From: Ancistrus triradiatus
Lineage: Eukaryota > Chordata > Actinopteri > Siluriformes > Loricariidae
Direction of reading: 5' to 3'
Length of the DNA: 64,000 nucleotides
NCBI GenBank assembly: GCA_025084515.1
Contig: JAJAGP010000863.1
Coordinates: forward strand, 157,501-221,500
Both the position numbers and the translations under genes were made by a program. This document shows positions 41,061 through 54,470 of this stretch, one piece after another; position 1 is the stretch's first letter, and every line of letters starts with the position of its first letter. Under the pieces are notes generated by a model. That model made no database searches. It saw only the letters and a list, made by a program, of their open reading frames with translations, and was not told where the DNA came from.

Positions 41061-42906
41061 GTAAAGATTTTAGAATCTTTTTACCATACTGTATTCTCTT
41101 TGTCTCTGAGCTGTTCTTTCAGTACCATTTCCAGCCCTCACACTAAGATGTTCTTCTGGTACCAGTTACAGCTCCACTCAAGCTGTTCTTCCATTATTAG
41201 TTCCAGTCCTTATTACTCAGATCACATCAGAAGGCAATAATATGCTCCCATTTCCTCTGGTTGACTCAGCATGCCATGCCACCAAAGTAGATTGTGTTTA
41301 GAATGGGGGAGGAAAATGGAGTAACCAGAGGAAGCACACGCAGAGATGGGGAGAAGACAGAAACTGACGCCCATGTGATTTACTGTACAATTAAACTGAC
41401 AGAGAGGATAAGCTAAAGTTATTATTAGAACTTTAAGTATTATTTTTACAAATTAAAATTGAGGGTTAGAGTTAGTAGAAGCTGCCTCCCAATAGAAAGC
41501 AGCATATGAATAATGATTTTCTATATATTTGGTTTATCACCATTAATGATTTGACTTTAAATTACTTTAAATCCTTCAAAAAACATGTTGGTAGGCGGAT
41601 GAGCTACTCTTAATTTCCTTTTGGTGTGAGTGAGAGTGAATGATTGAGCGATGCTCTGTGATAGACTGACATCCCATTCAGGATTTGTTTGCGTATTGCT
41701 CCTAATGTTCATGGAATAGATCGTGGTAAGGACAAGCTGGTTACAGCTGAATGAATGTATGAATTAATTATTGCCAAAATGTATACTTTGTTCTGTCTGT
41801 GACAATAATAGTAATTAAACTATAATTAAACTATACTCAAATTACAAGGAACTCTCACAATATTCAACAGAGTATTAACAGTTCTCATTTAATCTCTTTC
41901 TCTTACATTGTATAGTGTAACTGTAATTCTGCATAACTCTGGTTTTGTTTAATGGGCAGTCTGGGATGATAATCAGACAGGAAGGAAACCTTATTCCAGA
42001 GCTTGTTTCCTAAACTTGGTTCCATTGTATTTTTAAGTTAGCCAAACGTCTTCCAGCCGACTAAGGACACACTTGTTCCTGAAGTGGTGGATGTTGGCCT
42101 TGCAGGATGTGAGTGCTTAGAATTTTCCAAAAGCATGCTCAGCAGATTCACAATTCCTCCACAGGCTTGTAAACTTCAGACTATTTCAAGGTGAATGTGT
42201 TTATTTGTATTATTTGAAGTATACGGTATGTAATGACCATGATTACAATTGATTATAATGCTTGCTGCTACTGTGCGGTAGAACTGTATTTCTGGGTTTA
42301 TGTGGAATCTGTGAACCTCACACCGGTATGTATGACTGCTAAGCCCTCTCTAGGGTTCAGCTAGGTTTTGGTATATTTAGCATACAGGAAATCGGTGTTT
42401 CCTCTGCCTGGTGTTTTTCACGTAAACACACAGCAGCCTGGATATCTCTTGTGCGTCTGCGGAAGCTTAATTCCATCCGATGGCCTTTCGATGCTCTGTG
42501 TGGTTTCTTTGTGTATAAATCTCAACATGTCATTTGGAGTGTGCTGTTTGGAGCAGGGGTGCGGCCTAAATGGAGCCTGGAATGACAGTGTGTTTGTCAA
42601 CACTGACTTGATTACAGGGAGGCAGAACAACAGAGAAAGCAGCATTTGGTAGGCTCAACTCGGCTTCTGTCTGTCTGTCTCCCGGTTTTAGGATGCCCAG
42701 GCGCCACTTACTCAATTTGCTTTCTCATTTTTTCCTACTTCCATTTTCGTCACATCCTATTTGGATGGCCAGGATGAATTGAGTTATACCAAAACATCAA
42801 AAAACAATCAATTGTTTCTTGGTTAGTCTATACTGGAAACAAACAGAGGCCAGAACATGCAGACGGAAAAGGCCTCCCTTGCAAGGTTTAGTAAACTAGA
42901 TAACAA

Positions 42907-43200
42907 AAAATCCACACTGTATAAGGCATTATATGCATTAATGGAGTTGTATTGTACAGGTGCTTCCTGATTTACAAAGGGGATATGTTCAGACAAATCC
43001 ACCATAAGATAAATGTAAATGATGAGTTTAAAACAGTCTATATTCTTTAGTAGAGAAGCCTATTACACATTATTAACTCTTACATAAACCTACATTTGGT
43101 CAAAATCATTATCACAAAGCTTATTTTATAATAGAGTGTTGAAAAATGTCATGTAATCTAGAGAGTAATAAAGTGAAAGTGAAAAGTAAAAGCAATACAC
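42907..43200 (+). mobile_element. CAGTGGTACC element fragment
   Basis: 'tccacactgtataaggcattat' and 'gcattaatggagttgtattg' match 33868-33915 in the same orientation. The ends are missing. Confidence 0.65.
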
Positions 43201-43235
43201 ACTGGGGAACCTTTAGAGACACTGGTTGATATTTC

Positions 43236-43345
43236 AATTTATGTCACTCAGCAGATGCCCTTACCCAGAGTGACTTACAACTGATACTGTCTTACAATCA
43301 AAGCAGTAGTGGGTTAAGGGCCTTGCTCAAGGACCCAACAGTGAC
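43236..43345 (-). mobile_element. SINE fragment next to a CT/CA repeat
   Basis: 'tgtcactcagcagatgccc' to 'ccttgctcaaggacccaac' is the reversed tail half of the tRNA-headed SINE. Confidence 0.65.
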
Positions 43346-43350
43346 AGCGG

Positions 43351-43355
43351 TGAGA

Positions 43356-43425
<70 letters not shown>

Positions 43426-43426
43426 A
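43351..43426. repeat. (CT)n(CA)n compound dinucleotide repeat
   Basis: About 50 bp of CT followed directly by about 25 bp of CA. Confidence 0.97.
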
Positions 43427-43664
43427 TATTGTACATTTACAGAATTTAGCAGACAGGCATGCGCACAAACCTGTTCCTCACGAATCTATTTTCTATTTAA
43501 GGAGTCATTGTTCATGTGTTTGTTGTGAGGATTGCCGATCTTATCTGTATTTTTGGCTAAATGGCTAAATTTTTTAATTCCTTTCCAAATTCAACTTGAA
43601 AATGATCAGTTAGTCAATGATTTACTTTAAATAGCTAACATTAAGTAAAGTGACATTAGTGCTA

Positions 43665-43795
43665 ACTCCATTTAGTCATTTAACAGAATCCCTTATACAG
43701 AACGACTTGCAACTGAAACAACAGTACAATGTACAATCCAAGCCATTGTGGGGTTAACTGCCTTGCTTAAGGGCCCAATAGTGGCAGACTGTTGA
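43665..43795 (-). mobile_element. tRNA-headed SINE, minus orientation, partial
   Basis: 'tttagtcatttaacagaatccc' through 'ctgccttgcttaagggccc', the reverse of the family. Confidence 0.65.
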
Positions 43796-44861
43796 TAAAA
43801 CAGAAAGAAGGAAAAAAACTTGTGTTTTGAAAACTGGTACCATGGGAGCTCACTGGTTTAACTAACATAAACTAGCACCAGACCAGCATGAACCATGTAG
43901 GGTTTTGCTGGTTGACACAGAAAAAACAAACAAACCAACCAAAAACCATTGCTTTTGAGGAAAATCATGCGCGGTGTAACAATGTGCAACGATTCAATGA
44001 TGGTGTAAGCTTTATTTGGAGTCCAAATCCAGGGTGAAACTATATTTATAAAGTATTTTTGTTAATTAGAGATGATATGTTTGGAACAAAAGCAAGTCCA
44101 TTAGCTAGCCTATTTTAATGATTTCAAAGTTTAACTACTGTTAGCTAAAAGACTTAAAATCATATATGACCCTACTTCTTGTAAACTAAATATTTATTTG
44201 ATTGATTCGGACTTGATTGAAACCATATGTAAACATCTCTCAGGAGGGAAGCCCTATTCCTCCATAGAGTGTAAAAGTGTGTGTCTCTGGGCCCAGGGCC
44301 ATATCTATACTCCCTGTAGGTTTGATGCAGCTCCAGTTTCCCGCTCATGCATTTTTGCTTTTCACTAACGCACTGCAGTCTTCTTCCATAGGAAATCTGC
44401 CAAGCTGTGGGCAGACACACCACCAATTGTGTTAGGGTTCACAGTCCACAATGTTTGCTACATCACATATCTAGTTTAAATCTGCAACCAAACCAGCCCC
44501 ATTTTCCAGGCTTAACCTGGCTGTGAATTATCCTGTTGATAGTGAGAGGGGTGTAGTTGGGCCAAAAGTACACTGAACAGCCAAAAGTTTGTAAACACCC
44601 CCTAATTAATTCCAAAAACATGGGTATTAGTATAGACTCTGTCCCCACATTACTGCAGCAACAGTCTTTGCTTTCTGACAAAGGCTGTCTATTAGATTTT
44701 GGAACATGACTGTGAGGTCAGGCACTGATTTAGGAAAAGTCCTGTTCCAATTCCAAATCATCTTAAAGGTGTCTTAAAATTATACATTTTCATCAATAAA
44801 CAGCACTCAGGGCAGATGGCAAAGTAAGAATTTCCATGTGGAGTGAAACTTGTTTTATAGT

Positions 44862-45600
44862 GGTGCTTAAAAGTTTGTGAACCCTTTAGAATTTTCTATA
44901 ATCCTACACAATTATGACTTAAAACATAATCATAATTTGTTAGAATAATAATGTGTACTTATGTTTGCTGTCTTGCTGCATAATACACTTCTCTTGAAAT
45001 TCAGTTCATGGACATGTGTCCTAACGTTTTCCTTTAGAATTATTAGAATTAGAATAATTAGAGTTCATTGTTCTATCAATGACGGCAAGGTGCAGAAGCA
45101 GATGCAGCAAAAAAGGCCCAAACCATTACAATCCCACCATGTTTTGCAGACGGGATAAGGTTCTTATGCTAGAATGCAGACTTGTCCTTTTGCCAGACAT
45201 AACATTGCTCATTTAAACCAAAAGTTCTATTTTTGCCTCCTTTGTCCACAAAAAGTTTTCCTAGCATCCTTCTGGCTTGTTCACGTGACCTTTAGCAAAC
45301 TACAGATGGGCAATGTCTCTTTTTGAGAGCAGTGGCTTTCTCCTTGGCAAAACTGCCATGCACACCGCTGATGTCCAACCTGGCCAGGTGTTGTCGAGAC
45401 TCGAATTTGCATTATCACGTTGGTGGGCTATCATGTTATATTGCTGCAGGACACAAGGAACTTACATTTTATGATGTCCTATCTAAAGATGAGATATGCA
45501 AACATTTAAATAAGAATCCAGAAACTGGGAACAGCAAAGCAATATGGCAGAATACTTATTTAATTTTACTGAAAAGGACTATTTTTGCTTGCTAATGTTG
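44862..45600 (+). mobile_element. Tc1-type element remnant
   Basis: It starts TAGTGGTGCTTAAAAGTTTG after TA, the same terminal repeat as at 1442 and 54110. The interior is decayed and the right end is not visible. Confidence 0.55.
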
Positions 45601-46639
45601 ACTGTTTAGCCTTACATATCTGCATATGTGACAAATAATGGAGCTCACAAATGGAAAACAACATGTTTTCTTTAGATCTCAAGAAAAACACATAAGAACA
45701 AAGTAAGTAACAGCATATGCCCTCTCTAAACTTCAGAGCTTAACAGCACAAATTGCATATACAACAGTGGATTCGGTAGTGGATTTAAGAAACTCTAAGT
45801 AATTTCATCTGGATGTTTACAGTATGTGGAAAGCCCAGATTCCACTGATACAGACCCAAAACTTGAAGCTTTAGCTCTCAGTGGGTGTTCTCAGTTCCAA
45901 ACTCCTCATGCTCCCTTCTTCAATTCATTCTGCCCAGAAAATCTTATAAGCAAAACTAAATTGAAGGTACAGATCCATCAGCCTCTTTGTATTCTTTGTA
46001 GTTGATGTGGTGTGTGCATAAAGAAAAGTCCAATTTCTCCTTGAGAGCTTAGCAACACCCAGAGTCCTTCAGCTGTATAGTTCAAAGCTTAGCACTCTTC
46101 ATCCTAATCAGACTGAGGGTCCTGAGGCACTGTAGAGAAAGAAACACTGCAGTGTTTTAATTGTATAGTGCTTAGACTCCTGCTGCTTTGTTTCTGTCAG
46201 CTAGAGGCACTCTGAGGTGGCAAACCCTACCGATTGAGCACAATTAGGTATAGCTGTCAGTCCACACAACCCTCTTTTCAAACATCCACAAAAAGACCTC
46301 CCCAACCCAACTCAATACAAATTAATGCAGAACAATTCAATTAACCCTGATTTTGTTTACTACATTGCAATGTTGTATTCTGTTGGCCCAGGCCATCTCT
46401 TTACAATTGATTACAATACAGGTTTATATTTTATTTGAAAATAATGAACATAGCTCAGCAATATTGAGTTAATCTTAGGGATTGACGTTATAAACATAAT
46501 TTGTGGAAAGAGAAATCCAGAAATCTCCATAACGTATTATGGGAAACACATGGCTCGTACACCACAGGAAATAGTATTGTATGAACGCTTGAAATAAAAT
46601 AACAGCTACAATCTGTTTTGTCAGACAGGCAAGGCAGTT

Positions 46640-46740
46640 TTATTTGTATAGCAGTTTTAAGAAACAGAGGCCATTCAAGGGGCTTTACAAAGCCAACATA
46701 TACAATGACATAAACCACAAAATAAAAAAGAATACACATA
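46640..46740 (-). mobile_element. LINE 3' tail fragment, minus orientation
   Basis: 'gcagttttatttgtatagca' and 'ggggctttacaaagccaac' are the reverse of the common fish LINE tail '...tataaataaa'. A plus-strand copy lies at 48815-49000. Confidence 0.6.
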
Positions 46741-46757
46741 ATGCAGAATTAAATGTG

Positions 46758-46962
46758 ACTGTGGTAGGTAGCCTAGCGGTTAAGGTACTGGACTATGGAC
46801 CAAAAGGTCCAGGGTTCAAATCCCACCTCTGCCAGGCTGCCACTGTTGGGCCCTTGACCAAGACCCTTAACACACAATTGCTTGGATTGTAAGATTGTAT
46901 CAATTGTAAGTCGCTCTGGATAAGGGCGTCTGCTAAATGCTGTAAATGTAAATATAAATGTA
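46758..46962 (+). mobile_element. tRNA-headed SINE, best preserved copy
   Basis: Head with an A-box-like TAGCCTAGCGGTTAAGG and a perfect RNA polymerase III B-box GGTTCAAATCC. A body follows with 'gggcccttgaccaagaccc', then a tail GTCGCTCTGGATAAGGGCGT with 'ctgctaaatgctgtaaatgt'. Over a dozen related pieces are spread on both strands of the window. Confidence 0.85.
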
Positions 46963-47202
46963 AATCAAATTAGCTTAAAAGATAAAATAAAATGAAGGAT
47001 TTGTGACAGAACGAATTTGTGTTGCTGTGTTAGACATTTTAATGCTTCAGTTACACTCAATTACAGTTAACCAACCTGTTAATGTGTGTTAACAGTTAAT
47101 TAGGTGTGTTGGCTCCTGGATTATTATTGGATTCAGCCCTATATGGCATTTGAATTGTACATCTCTGCTTTAGTTTAAAACCAGAGTCAGTGCTTCACTG
47201 TC

Positions 47203-47398
47203 ATAGAGCAGTACTTCTCAATCCTGGTCCTGGCACCCCACTGCTCTGCAAAATTTAGTGCTTCTCCTGTTTAAACACTATAACTAATCAACGGGCTTGT
47301 TAATCATCTGAGTAGTTGTACCAGGTGTGTTGGAAGCAGAAAAACACTACAATATGCAGAGCGGTGTGGCGCCAGGACCAGGATTCAGAAACACTGTC
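47203..47398. mobile_element. Short palindromic element (MITE-like)
   Basis: TCTCAATCCTGGTCCTGGCA at the left is mirrored by GCCAGGACCAGGATTCAGAA at the right, with further pairing of 'ctgctctgcaaaa' against 'tatgcagagcg'. Under 200 bp and non-coding. Confidence 0.75.
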
Positions 47399-48484
47399 AT
47401 AGAGATTTGTGGTGATTCGGAATGTTGGGCTGCTGACTTCTTGCCTCTCACATAGGGTCGATCAAGTTGATGATGGTGTGGGAGAAAAGTTGCTAATCTC
47501 ATGGGTTCCCTCTTGGCTGTGTCAAAGCCAGTATTTCTCTCATTTTCAGCCATTGTAGTTAGTGCTGATACCCATGGTATACTTAGTACAGCTATATTCT
47601 GTTGATAGAGTCTGTTTTCTTAACATCCCTAACTGCATATTCTGTTTCCTCTCTGAGCTGTCTGTCCATCACCAGTTATATATCAAAAATATCTAATAAA
47701 CGCTGAAACGGCTTTCCATACAGTTCTGGCCCTTACATTTCTACTCATGGTGTGTTCAAATTACTTTGGTATTGGCAAATTGGAATTTGAAATTTCTGCA
47801 CTTGTGATCTCTGTGTGTTCACGCTACACAGTGGGAAAACATGGGTGCTTCCACAAAAAGTGTGTTTTGCATTGTCTGAGCACTATAAGATGTGTGTATC
47901 ATGTTTAATCCAAAGCAAATACTTCAGAAGTCTGATTTAAAAGCAGGCGTGATTACAATCAGAGTGACTACTGGGGAAAAAACACTGTTGCCAGGTCCAC
48001 TTACACTTAAAAAATTCTTCTTTTGAGCTTATTTACATAGATGTGATTCTTTGGTGGGATCTGGCAATCCCCGGAATTAGCACACACTAAACGGCTATTG
48101 AACACTTTTGTAGAGACTCTGAAACGTAGTATATACTCAAGAAAATGAAGAACTTTATTATTTAATTGTTAACCCTTCAAATAATTACCAGAAGGGTCAC
48201 GCCAACACATTCGTCAAGCCATTCTAAGAGTCCTACAGCAACCAACGAAACACAGAGTAGCGTTTTGAATTGGATGATGTTTGTGATTTCACTTTATTCA
48301 TTACACATATGAGCACGCGCGCACACACACAACTTTGTTTCAATATCATTGTGTGGACCTTCCATTGACATAATGATCACTGTAGATAATTAATGTTACA
48401 CCTACACCTAACCCTAACCTTAACCTGAGTAACCTAAAGCAAATCTTTTCGCTTTTTTGGCTTTTAAAATGAAAGTTACAGTTT

Positions 48485-48700
48485 CAAAAAAAAAAAAAAA
48501 AGGCATTTTCCTCATGGGGACCAGAAAGGTGCCCCCTCCATGTTTGAGCTTTCTTTCATTCTGTGGGTACCCACAGAATACCCTCACAGTAATGGGGAGA
48601 GCATACAAACTCCACACATAGTCTGCACTGGGAATAGAACCATGAATCTGTAACATGTGAGGCGATAGTGCTAAACCTGTTGCCCAGCATCTATGTAGTT
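48485..48700 (-). mobile_element. DANA/mermaid-like SINE, minus orientation
   Basis: 'atggggagagcatacaaactcc' and 'tgaggcgatagtgctaa' are the reverse of the body and head. An A15-16 run lies at its upstream side near 48487-48502. Confidence 0.6.
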
Positions 48701-48814
48701 TAATTTCTTTCACACACACATATATATATATATAATTTTTTATTCATTTACTGCATTTAGAGCAACTTACAACTGCGCCATACTCCTTAACGACTAGGCC
48801 ACCACCAGATGTTA

Positions 48815-49000
48815 CATTTAACATATTCTCTGGTCAAGGAGGTTGAGTCCATTTTGAGTTTATGGCCTTCCAAGGATCCTTCCTTATAACATTTAGGGAG
48901 CATTTCCTTGTTGCTAGGTCTGTGTCCTAGATGTTTGTAAAGCCACTTTGAGACAATGTTCTATTGTAAAGTGTGCTATATAAATAAATTTGTCTTGAAT
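48815..49000 (+). mobile_element. LINE 3' tail
   Basis: It ends with 'gccactttgagacaatgttc' and 'tgctatataaataaatttgtc', the common 3' end of L2/Rex-type fish LINEs. A short similar piece is at 19270-19320. Confidence 0.65.
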
Positions 49001-49339
49001 CACACATATTAAAATAAAACTTTATTTATTTCAAAACAATGTAGCAACATGAGAGAAAGACAAGCCTTGTCACACCCAACTGGTAATTCCTCAGTCGATC
49101 GAGGAAAGGTAAAAACGGTATTAAGAATTTCACTGATAGGTGCTGATGGGTAACAAACTATTCACTGACAAGAATTAACTGGTGAAACCAGACAGTCTTC
49201 CAAATAATCACATATTTCAAAAGCTGTCACCTTGCCACTCCCCTTTTCATTAACAGCAATGTAAATATGTAAAGGCCTCCAAGAATTTACAAGACTTTGC
49301 TGAATTGTGATGGAATGGCTCCTAGTGTTGTGATTTGGT

Positions 49340-50520
49340 ACAAAAGCAGTATCCATCAAAGTCTTTCAGTCTTTGAGGTGCAAATAAGGGCAGAGGACAT
49401 CTAGTTTGTCAATAAGCAAGTGAGACAATTATTGAAATGTTTAAATAACTAAATTTCTCAAAGTAATTTGGAAAGGATTTGCATATTTCTCTTTCTCCAG
49501 TGCATTATATTATTAAACAATTCAAGGAATTTGGAGGAATTTCAGTGTGTAAAGGGCAAGGGTGCTGCACCAAAAACATTCATTCACTAATAGCTGATAG
49601 AACCACATGGGCAAACCATTACTTTGGAAAACCTTTGTCAAGCATTACATTTCAGAGTTACCTTCACAAATACCACTTAAAACTTTACTGTGCAAAATGA
49701 AGCCTTATGTTAACCATGTCCAGAAGTGGTGACGACTTCTCTGCGCTTGGCGGCATCTGGGATGGACCATCACACAGTGGAAACATGTATAGTGGTCAGA
49801 TGAAATGCATGTCATGCCTTCTGAAGACAAAGAGGACCATCCACACTGTTATCAACAACAAGTCCAAAATCCTGGGTTTGTCATGGTATGGGGCTGTGCC
49901 AGTTTCACTTCTGTGATGGCAGCATTAATGCAGAAGTACATTGAGATTTTAGAGCAACATATGCTGCCTTCAAGATGACATGTTTTCCAGGGACATTTTC
50001 AAGAAAACAATCCAAAACTGCATGCTGCACACTTTACAAACACATGGCTATGGAAGAAAGGGGTACAGGTACTGGACTGGCCTGCCTGCAATCCTGACCT
50101 GTACCCCAATAGAGAATGTGTGGAGAATTTTGAAACGAAAAACGTGACAAAGACAACCTCGTACTGTTGCACATCTTAAGACTTGTTTACATGAAGAATT
50201 CAACAAAATAACACCTGAAACACTTAATTGCTTAGAATCCTCAGTCTCAAAACATATTTTATGTGTTGTGAGAAGGAATGACAATATTACAAAGTGGTAA
50301 ATGCTTTACCATCCTAACTTTTTTAGAATGTGTTGCAGGCCTGAAACATTATTGGAATGGATGGTTATTAACAAATGAAATGAAGTTGACCAGACAAACA
50401 TGAAATATCTTGGGTCCATACATCTGCAATAAAATAAAAGTCAAGAACATTTTAGAAACACTGCATTTTTGTTGTATTTTTTTAATTTGTACTGAGACAG
50501 CTTTTTCTGATTTGGGGTTG
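49340..50520 (+). mobile_element. Decayed Tc-type element, second copy of the 1650-2660 relic
   Basis: Shares 'attcaaggaat(t/c)tggaggaattt', 'gagaatgtgtggagaattttg' and 'tactgttgcaca' with 1735-2410. Translation gives pieces such as WYGAVPVS and SGQMK, reminiscent of the catalytic region of Tc1-like transposases, in shifting frames. Confidence 0.7.
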
Positions 50521-50727
50521 TGTTATTCTTCTGCCTCCATGCACTGTGCACAAAAATCCTAATGACTGTAACACACAATGTGCTGTTATAATGCATGTGG
50601 TGTCATTATTGTAAAATTACTTCTTTGGCATCCTACATCACAACAATGGTAATGTACATGGTAATTTGTATGTAATTAATTAGACAATGACAATGAGCAA
50701 CTGTGTCAGAGTAAGTATATAAGTATA

Positions 50728-51130
50728 TATAGGCAAAAGTTTGTGGACACCCAAAAATTACATCTAAAAACATAGGCATAGGCATGTAGTATGCCCTACT
50801 TTGTTAGAACAGACTTCATTCATCTGATAAGGGTTTTTACTAGATTTTGCAACAAGACTGTGAGGTCAAACACTGATGTTGGACAATAAGTTCTGGCTCA
50901 CCACTGGCATTCCAGTTCATATCAAAGGTGAATGAGCAGAGCTCTGTGCAAGTCAATCAAATTCAAAGTTGGCAATCCATTTCTTTATGGACATTATGGA
51001 TGTTTAGGAGGGCAGGTCAGAAAGCTGATGAACTGACTTGTTGGGAGGTGGACACCAATGAAAGTGCTATATGTAGAAGTGTTCAGTACAATCCATTTAA
51101 CTGTCACTCCTTATCTTTGTATTATGAACC
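50728..51130 (+). mobile_element. Tc1-type remnant ('AAAAGTTTGTGGACACC' end)
   Basis: The left end GGCAAAAGTTTGTGGACACC, then a worn interior that also resembles 44572-44740 ('agatttt(g/t)...gactgtgaggtca'). No right end was found. Confidence 0.55.
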
Positions 51131-51993
51131 TGTTAGAACTGAGTGTGGCTTATCATAATAAGTATGCTCTAGACTGGATATATAACATTCCAGGTATTCA
51201 TTCTAATTAACATTCTGACACGTGTCAACAATACGGAGAGCAGTATCTCATTTTCATTTAAATACGAGCTGGATCTCTTGAATAAGAAGTAGTTCTTGGC
51301 TGGACATGAATCCCTGATGCTTGCGACATAAACATAAAATAAAATAAAAATCAAGTAAATAAACCAGTTGTAATTTTGCTGTGGAAAAAATACAAATTTG
51401 AATCATACACCTTTTTTCAGTGATGGTCTGAAACACGATATGATAGTCTTTCAGTGGGTGTTTGTGCCACAATCCAAACTTTCACGCTCTGCTCCACTTG
51501 CACTCCTGTACACAGAACACAAAAAGCACATTAAAACCTGAAAATCCTGAAAATGTTGGATAGTAGAAGCTCTCGGCCTCTTTGTGCTTCTCTTAGTCCT
51601 TAGTCTGGGCTCAAAGCCCAGTGCCCTTCTTGTGAATCAGACTACTAACAGTGCCAGCACAACATTAAGAAACGATTTTTCAAACGTTCACCATTTCTAC
51701 ACAAATAAAAAGACTCAATGCAGTTGAGTCTTTCAGTTTACTTGGTGTTGTCAGTGATTGTGTTTATAGCAGATATATTATTAATTTAGCCATTTATTCA
51801 GTAACTTCATTCATAATTATTATTTATTAAAACCATTGTGCATCATGGGCAAGCAAATAGTAATCTATATATATAAACTGTTGTATAACTAAGGATTTAT
51901 TTCATAAGCAAGTCTATGATTTATTTGATTTGGTTTACATGAATTCATTCAAATTATTATTAATGTTTTACCCTATTGTTGTAATAACTTGGA

Positions 51994-52129
51994 CTGTGGT
52001 AGTCTAGCGGTTAAGGCACTGGACTATGGGCTAGAAGGTCCAAATCCCACCTCTGCCAAGCTACCACTTGCTTGGATTGTTAATTGTAAGTCAATTGTAA
52101 GCTGCTCTGGATAAGGGTGTCTGCTAAAT

Positions 52130-52132
<3 letters not shown>
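51994..52132 (+). mobile_element. tRNA-headed SINE with short body
   Basis: 'ggtagtctagcggttaaggc' head, 'ggtccaaatcccacctctgc', then directly 'gcttggattgt' and the tail 'ctctggataagggtgtctgc'. An (AT)n run of about 35 bp follows at 52133-52168. Confidence 0.75.

Positions 52133-52168
<36 letters not shown>
52133..52168. repeat. (AT)n repeat
   Basis: Uninterrupted AT alternation directly downstream of the SINE tail. Confidence 0.9.
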
Positions 52169-52173
<5 letters not shown>

Positions 52174-53871
52174 GTCTTATGTATTGTTATATTACAGCAT
52201 TATGTCATTATGTTAGACCACTCTGTAATACAGTACACATAGGTTGTACCAAACTGCCCTCTACTGGCAAATAGTATGACCCACACAGGGGGTTTTCATA
52301 TCTGCTTTACGGCAGGGAGGGTGTTGAACTACACCCACCATTCACCTTCTCTCCACGTATGTCACTGTAACGCAATCCTTACCATTTGTGTCACTCTCCA
52401 AAGCATAGAGTGAGCAGATTTTCGATAATGAAATAGGGGACGCTGTGTGTACTGTAGTGCCGACGTGAATGAGGAAACTTTGCTCATGCCGATCTTCTTT
52501 AAACACCCAACACAGCACAGCCACATTAGCAGCTATAATAATGTCTTTTTACCTGTCAATACTTGGATATGAGCGCTGAGTAGCTGCCTAAACTACACAG
52601 CCTACCCATTCAACAAATAACTTATACCATCAACCACAATGATAATCCCAGTGTCACCAAACCATCTTCAAAACATCTACACAAGATGTTTTACCACATG
52701 TTAATGTAAGGTTTTGGTGTGGTCCAGAGAGAGATATTTTACTGATAATTTTAAGGATAAAGAAAATATTATAAACAAATAATATACATTTTTCAAATCT
52801 TCCCTTAATATTAACAAAGTAACATTAAATGTAATACATTTCCTATTATGAAATGGATACATTCAATTCTAAAATCTGATTGGCTGAGTCATGCTTTCAG
52901 TCTTCCCGTGTTACTCCTCCAGGTTTCTAAACCCATAAAACCACTACATCAGGCAATTTCAACACATTACAAAAATTTTATGTCAGTTTTAACATAATTA
53001 AGGAGAGAAAAAAAACAGAATATATCGAAATTAAGGGTATAATATTTAGAAAAAGCCTTTAAAGGCAATTTATTTTCTTACAATAAAACACTGTAAAAAC
53101 CACAGGGCTACAAAGACTTCCACTTTCTGAAAGACTTTGTGAAAACTAGCATATCATTTAATGTTGATAGCCGGGGTTTTTACTTATCGTCACGCCTTTA
53201 GTTTGTAGGCACAAAGCTAACGTGTTTTTTTTTAGTTTGTAGGTTTAAGTGTTGTGTAGTTTGCTTTGTTTTGAATCATGTCTGGTTTGAAAAAGCGTGC
53301 TGTTTCAAATGATGCAGTCAAAATAATAGTTTTTAGTCAGGTTATTATATATAAACTAATTCCAGCAAACAAATCCGTTAATAGCAAAATTGATATGATA
53401 TGTAAACAGATATGGTTTTATCGAGTCTTGTGAATATTTCTGTTTATGCGTAAAGGCGGCGCTGTTCTAACCTTGAAAAAGCGTGTGGTCTGCGTAATAA
53501 GTGCGCATATTTGTCAACCTCGAATATAAACGAAGCGTGGATAAGAGCAGGGGTAACAGTAAGTTATATATATAATGAAGGAAACAAACGTCAGTGTGTT
53601 ACACTGTTGAGTGTATTCGGGATTTAAAGGCAGGAAATGTACTTGAAATGTATTTTAGGGGATGTTTAGATTGTATTGTTAGCCAGTAATGTCAAATCAC
53701 AGTGTTCCATACAGTGACTATTTCGCTGACGGTTGGAATCATGCTAGCATAGAAACTACATGTTTAACTTTGTTATAGACTAAATAAATACAGAATGAGA
53801 TTATATGTTCATTAACATGGCTGCAGGTGCACAAATGTCATTTGACATGCAACATCATTAAATATCGCGAG

Positions 53872-54021
53872 ATGACGATAATGCTTTTGTGGATTAGCGT
53901 GCTAGCGTTGTCTGCACAGTCTTGTTTTCACGTGACTCTATTCCAGTTAGACAATCAGCCCAGGGCTCGAACCAACGTCCTCGGGAACCACAGGAACTTC
54001 ACAGTCATGTTTATTTATTAA
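53872..54021 (+). other. Speculative secreted-protein start (signal-peptide-like ORF)
   Basis: An open frame starting MTIMLLWISVLALSAQS has the form of a cleavable signal peptide: hydrophobic core, then small residues. It runs 49 codons to a stop. CpG-containing sequence and a donor-like ACA|GTAAGT at 53559 lie upstream. There is no homology I can name and no strong donor inside, so it may be chance. Confidence 0.2.
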
Positions 54022-54109
54022 AACTGAAGATTTACATCAAGCCCATATTTAATTTAATTTTAATTTTGTTATATTTTGTAATGGAGACACGAGTTGGAAA
54101 GCTTGTACT

Positions 54110-54470
54110 GTGATGCTTGAAAGTTTGTGAACGCCTTAAAATATTTTTGCATAAATGTACGATGGCATTTTAGGGCCACTGGTGAAGAAAAATATATAAA
54201 TTTGATTGTGAGAATAAACTTGTAATCTCTCAAGAGTATAGTTGTACTATTTCAAGAAGTTGTATTGTTTGGGAGAAAATTCAATTAAATAATAATCCAA
54301 TAGTTCAAATATGTGTAATATTGGATCATTGTTCTCAGTAAATACATGACAAAGTGTAATCATTTTGTCTCATTTGTTTAATGGGTTTCTTGTTGTTTAC
54401 TTTTAGGTCATATTTATGCAGACGTATAGACAATTCTATAGGGCTCATGAACTTTCAACCACCACTGTAA
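54110..54470. mobile_element. Short inverted-repeat element related to the 1442 element
   Basis: CTGTGATGCTTGAAAGTTTG at the left and CATGAACTTTCAACCACCACTG-like ending at the right, with TA at both borders. About 360 bp, non-coding: an internally deleted derivative. Confidence 0.75.

Noticed and set aside
40771..41064. 97-codon frame considered as a host gene
   Set aside because: The residue pattern matches the region upstream of reverse transcriptase in fish LINEs and no splice sites frame it.
46758..46830. tRNA-like head with a perfect B-box
   Set aside because: It continues into a SINE body and tail and does not close a tRNA cloverleaf, so it is not called as a tRNA gene.
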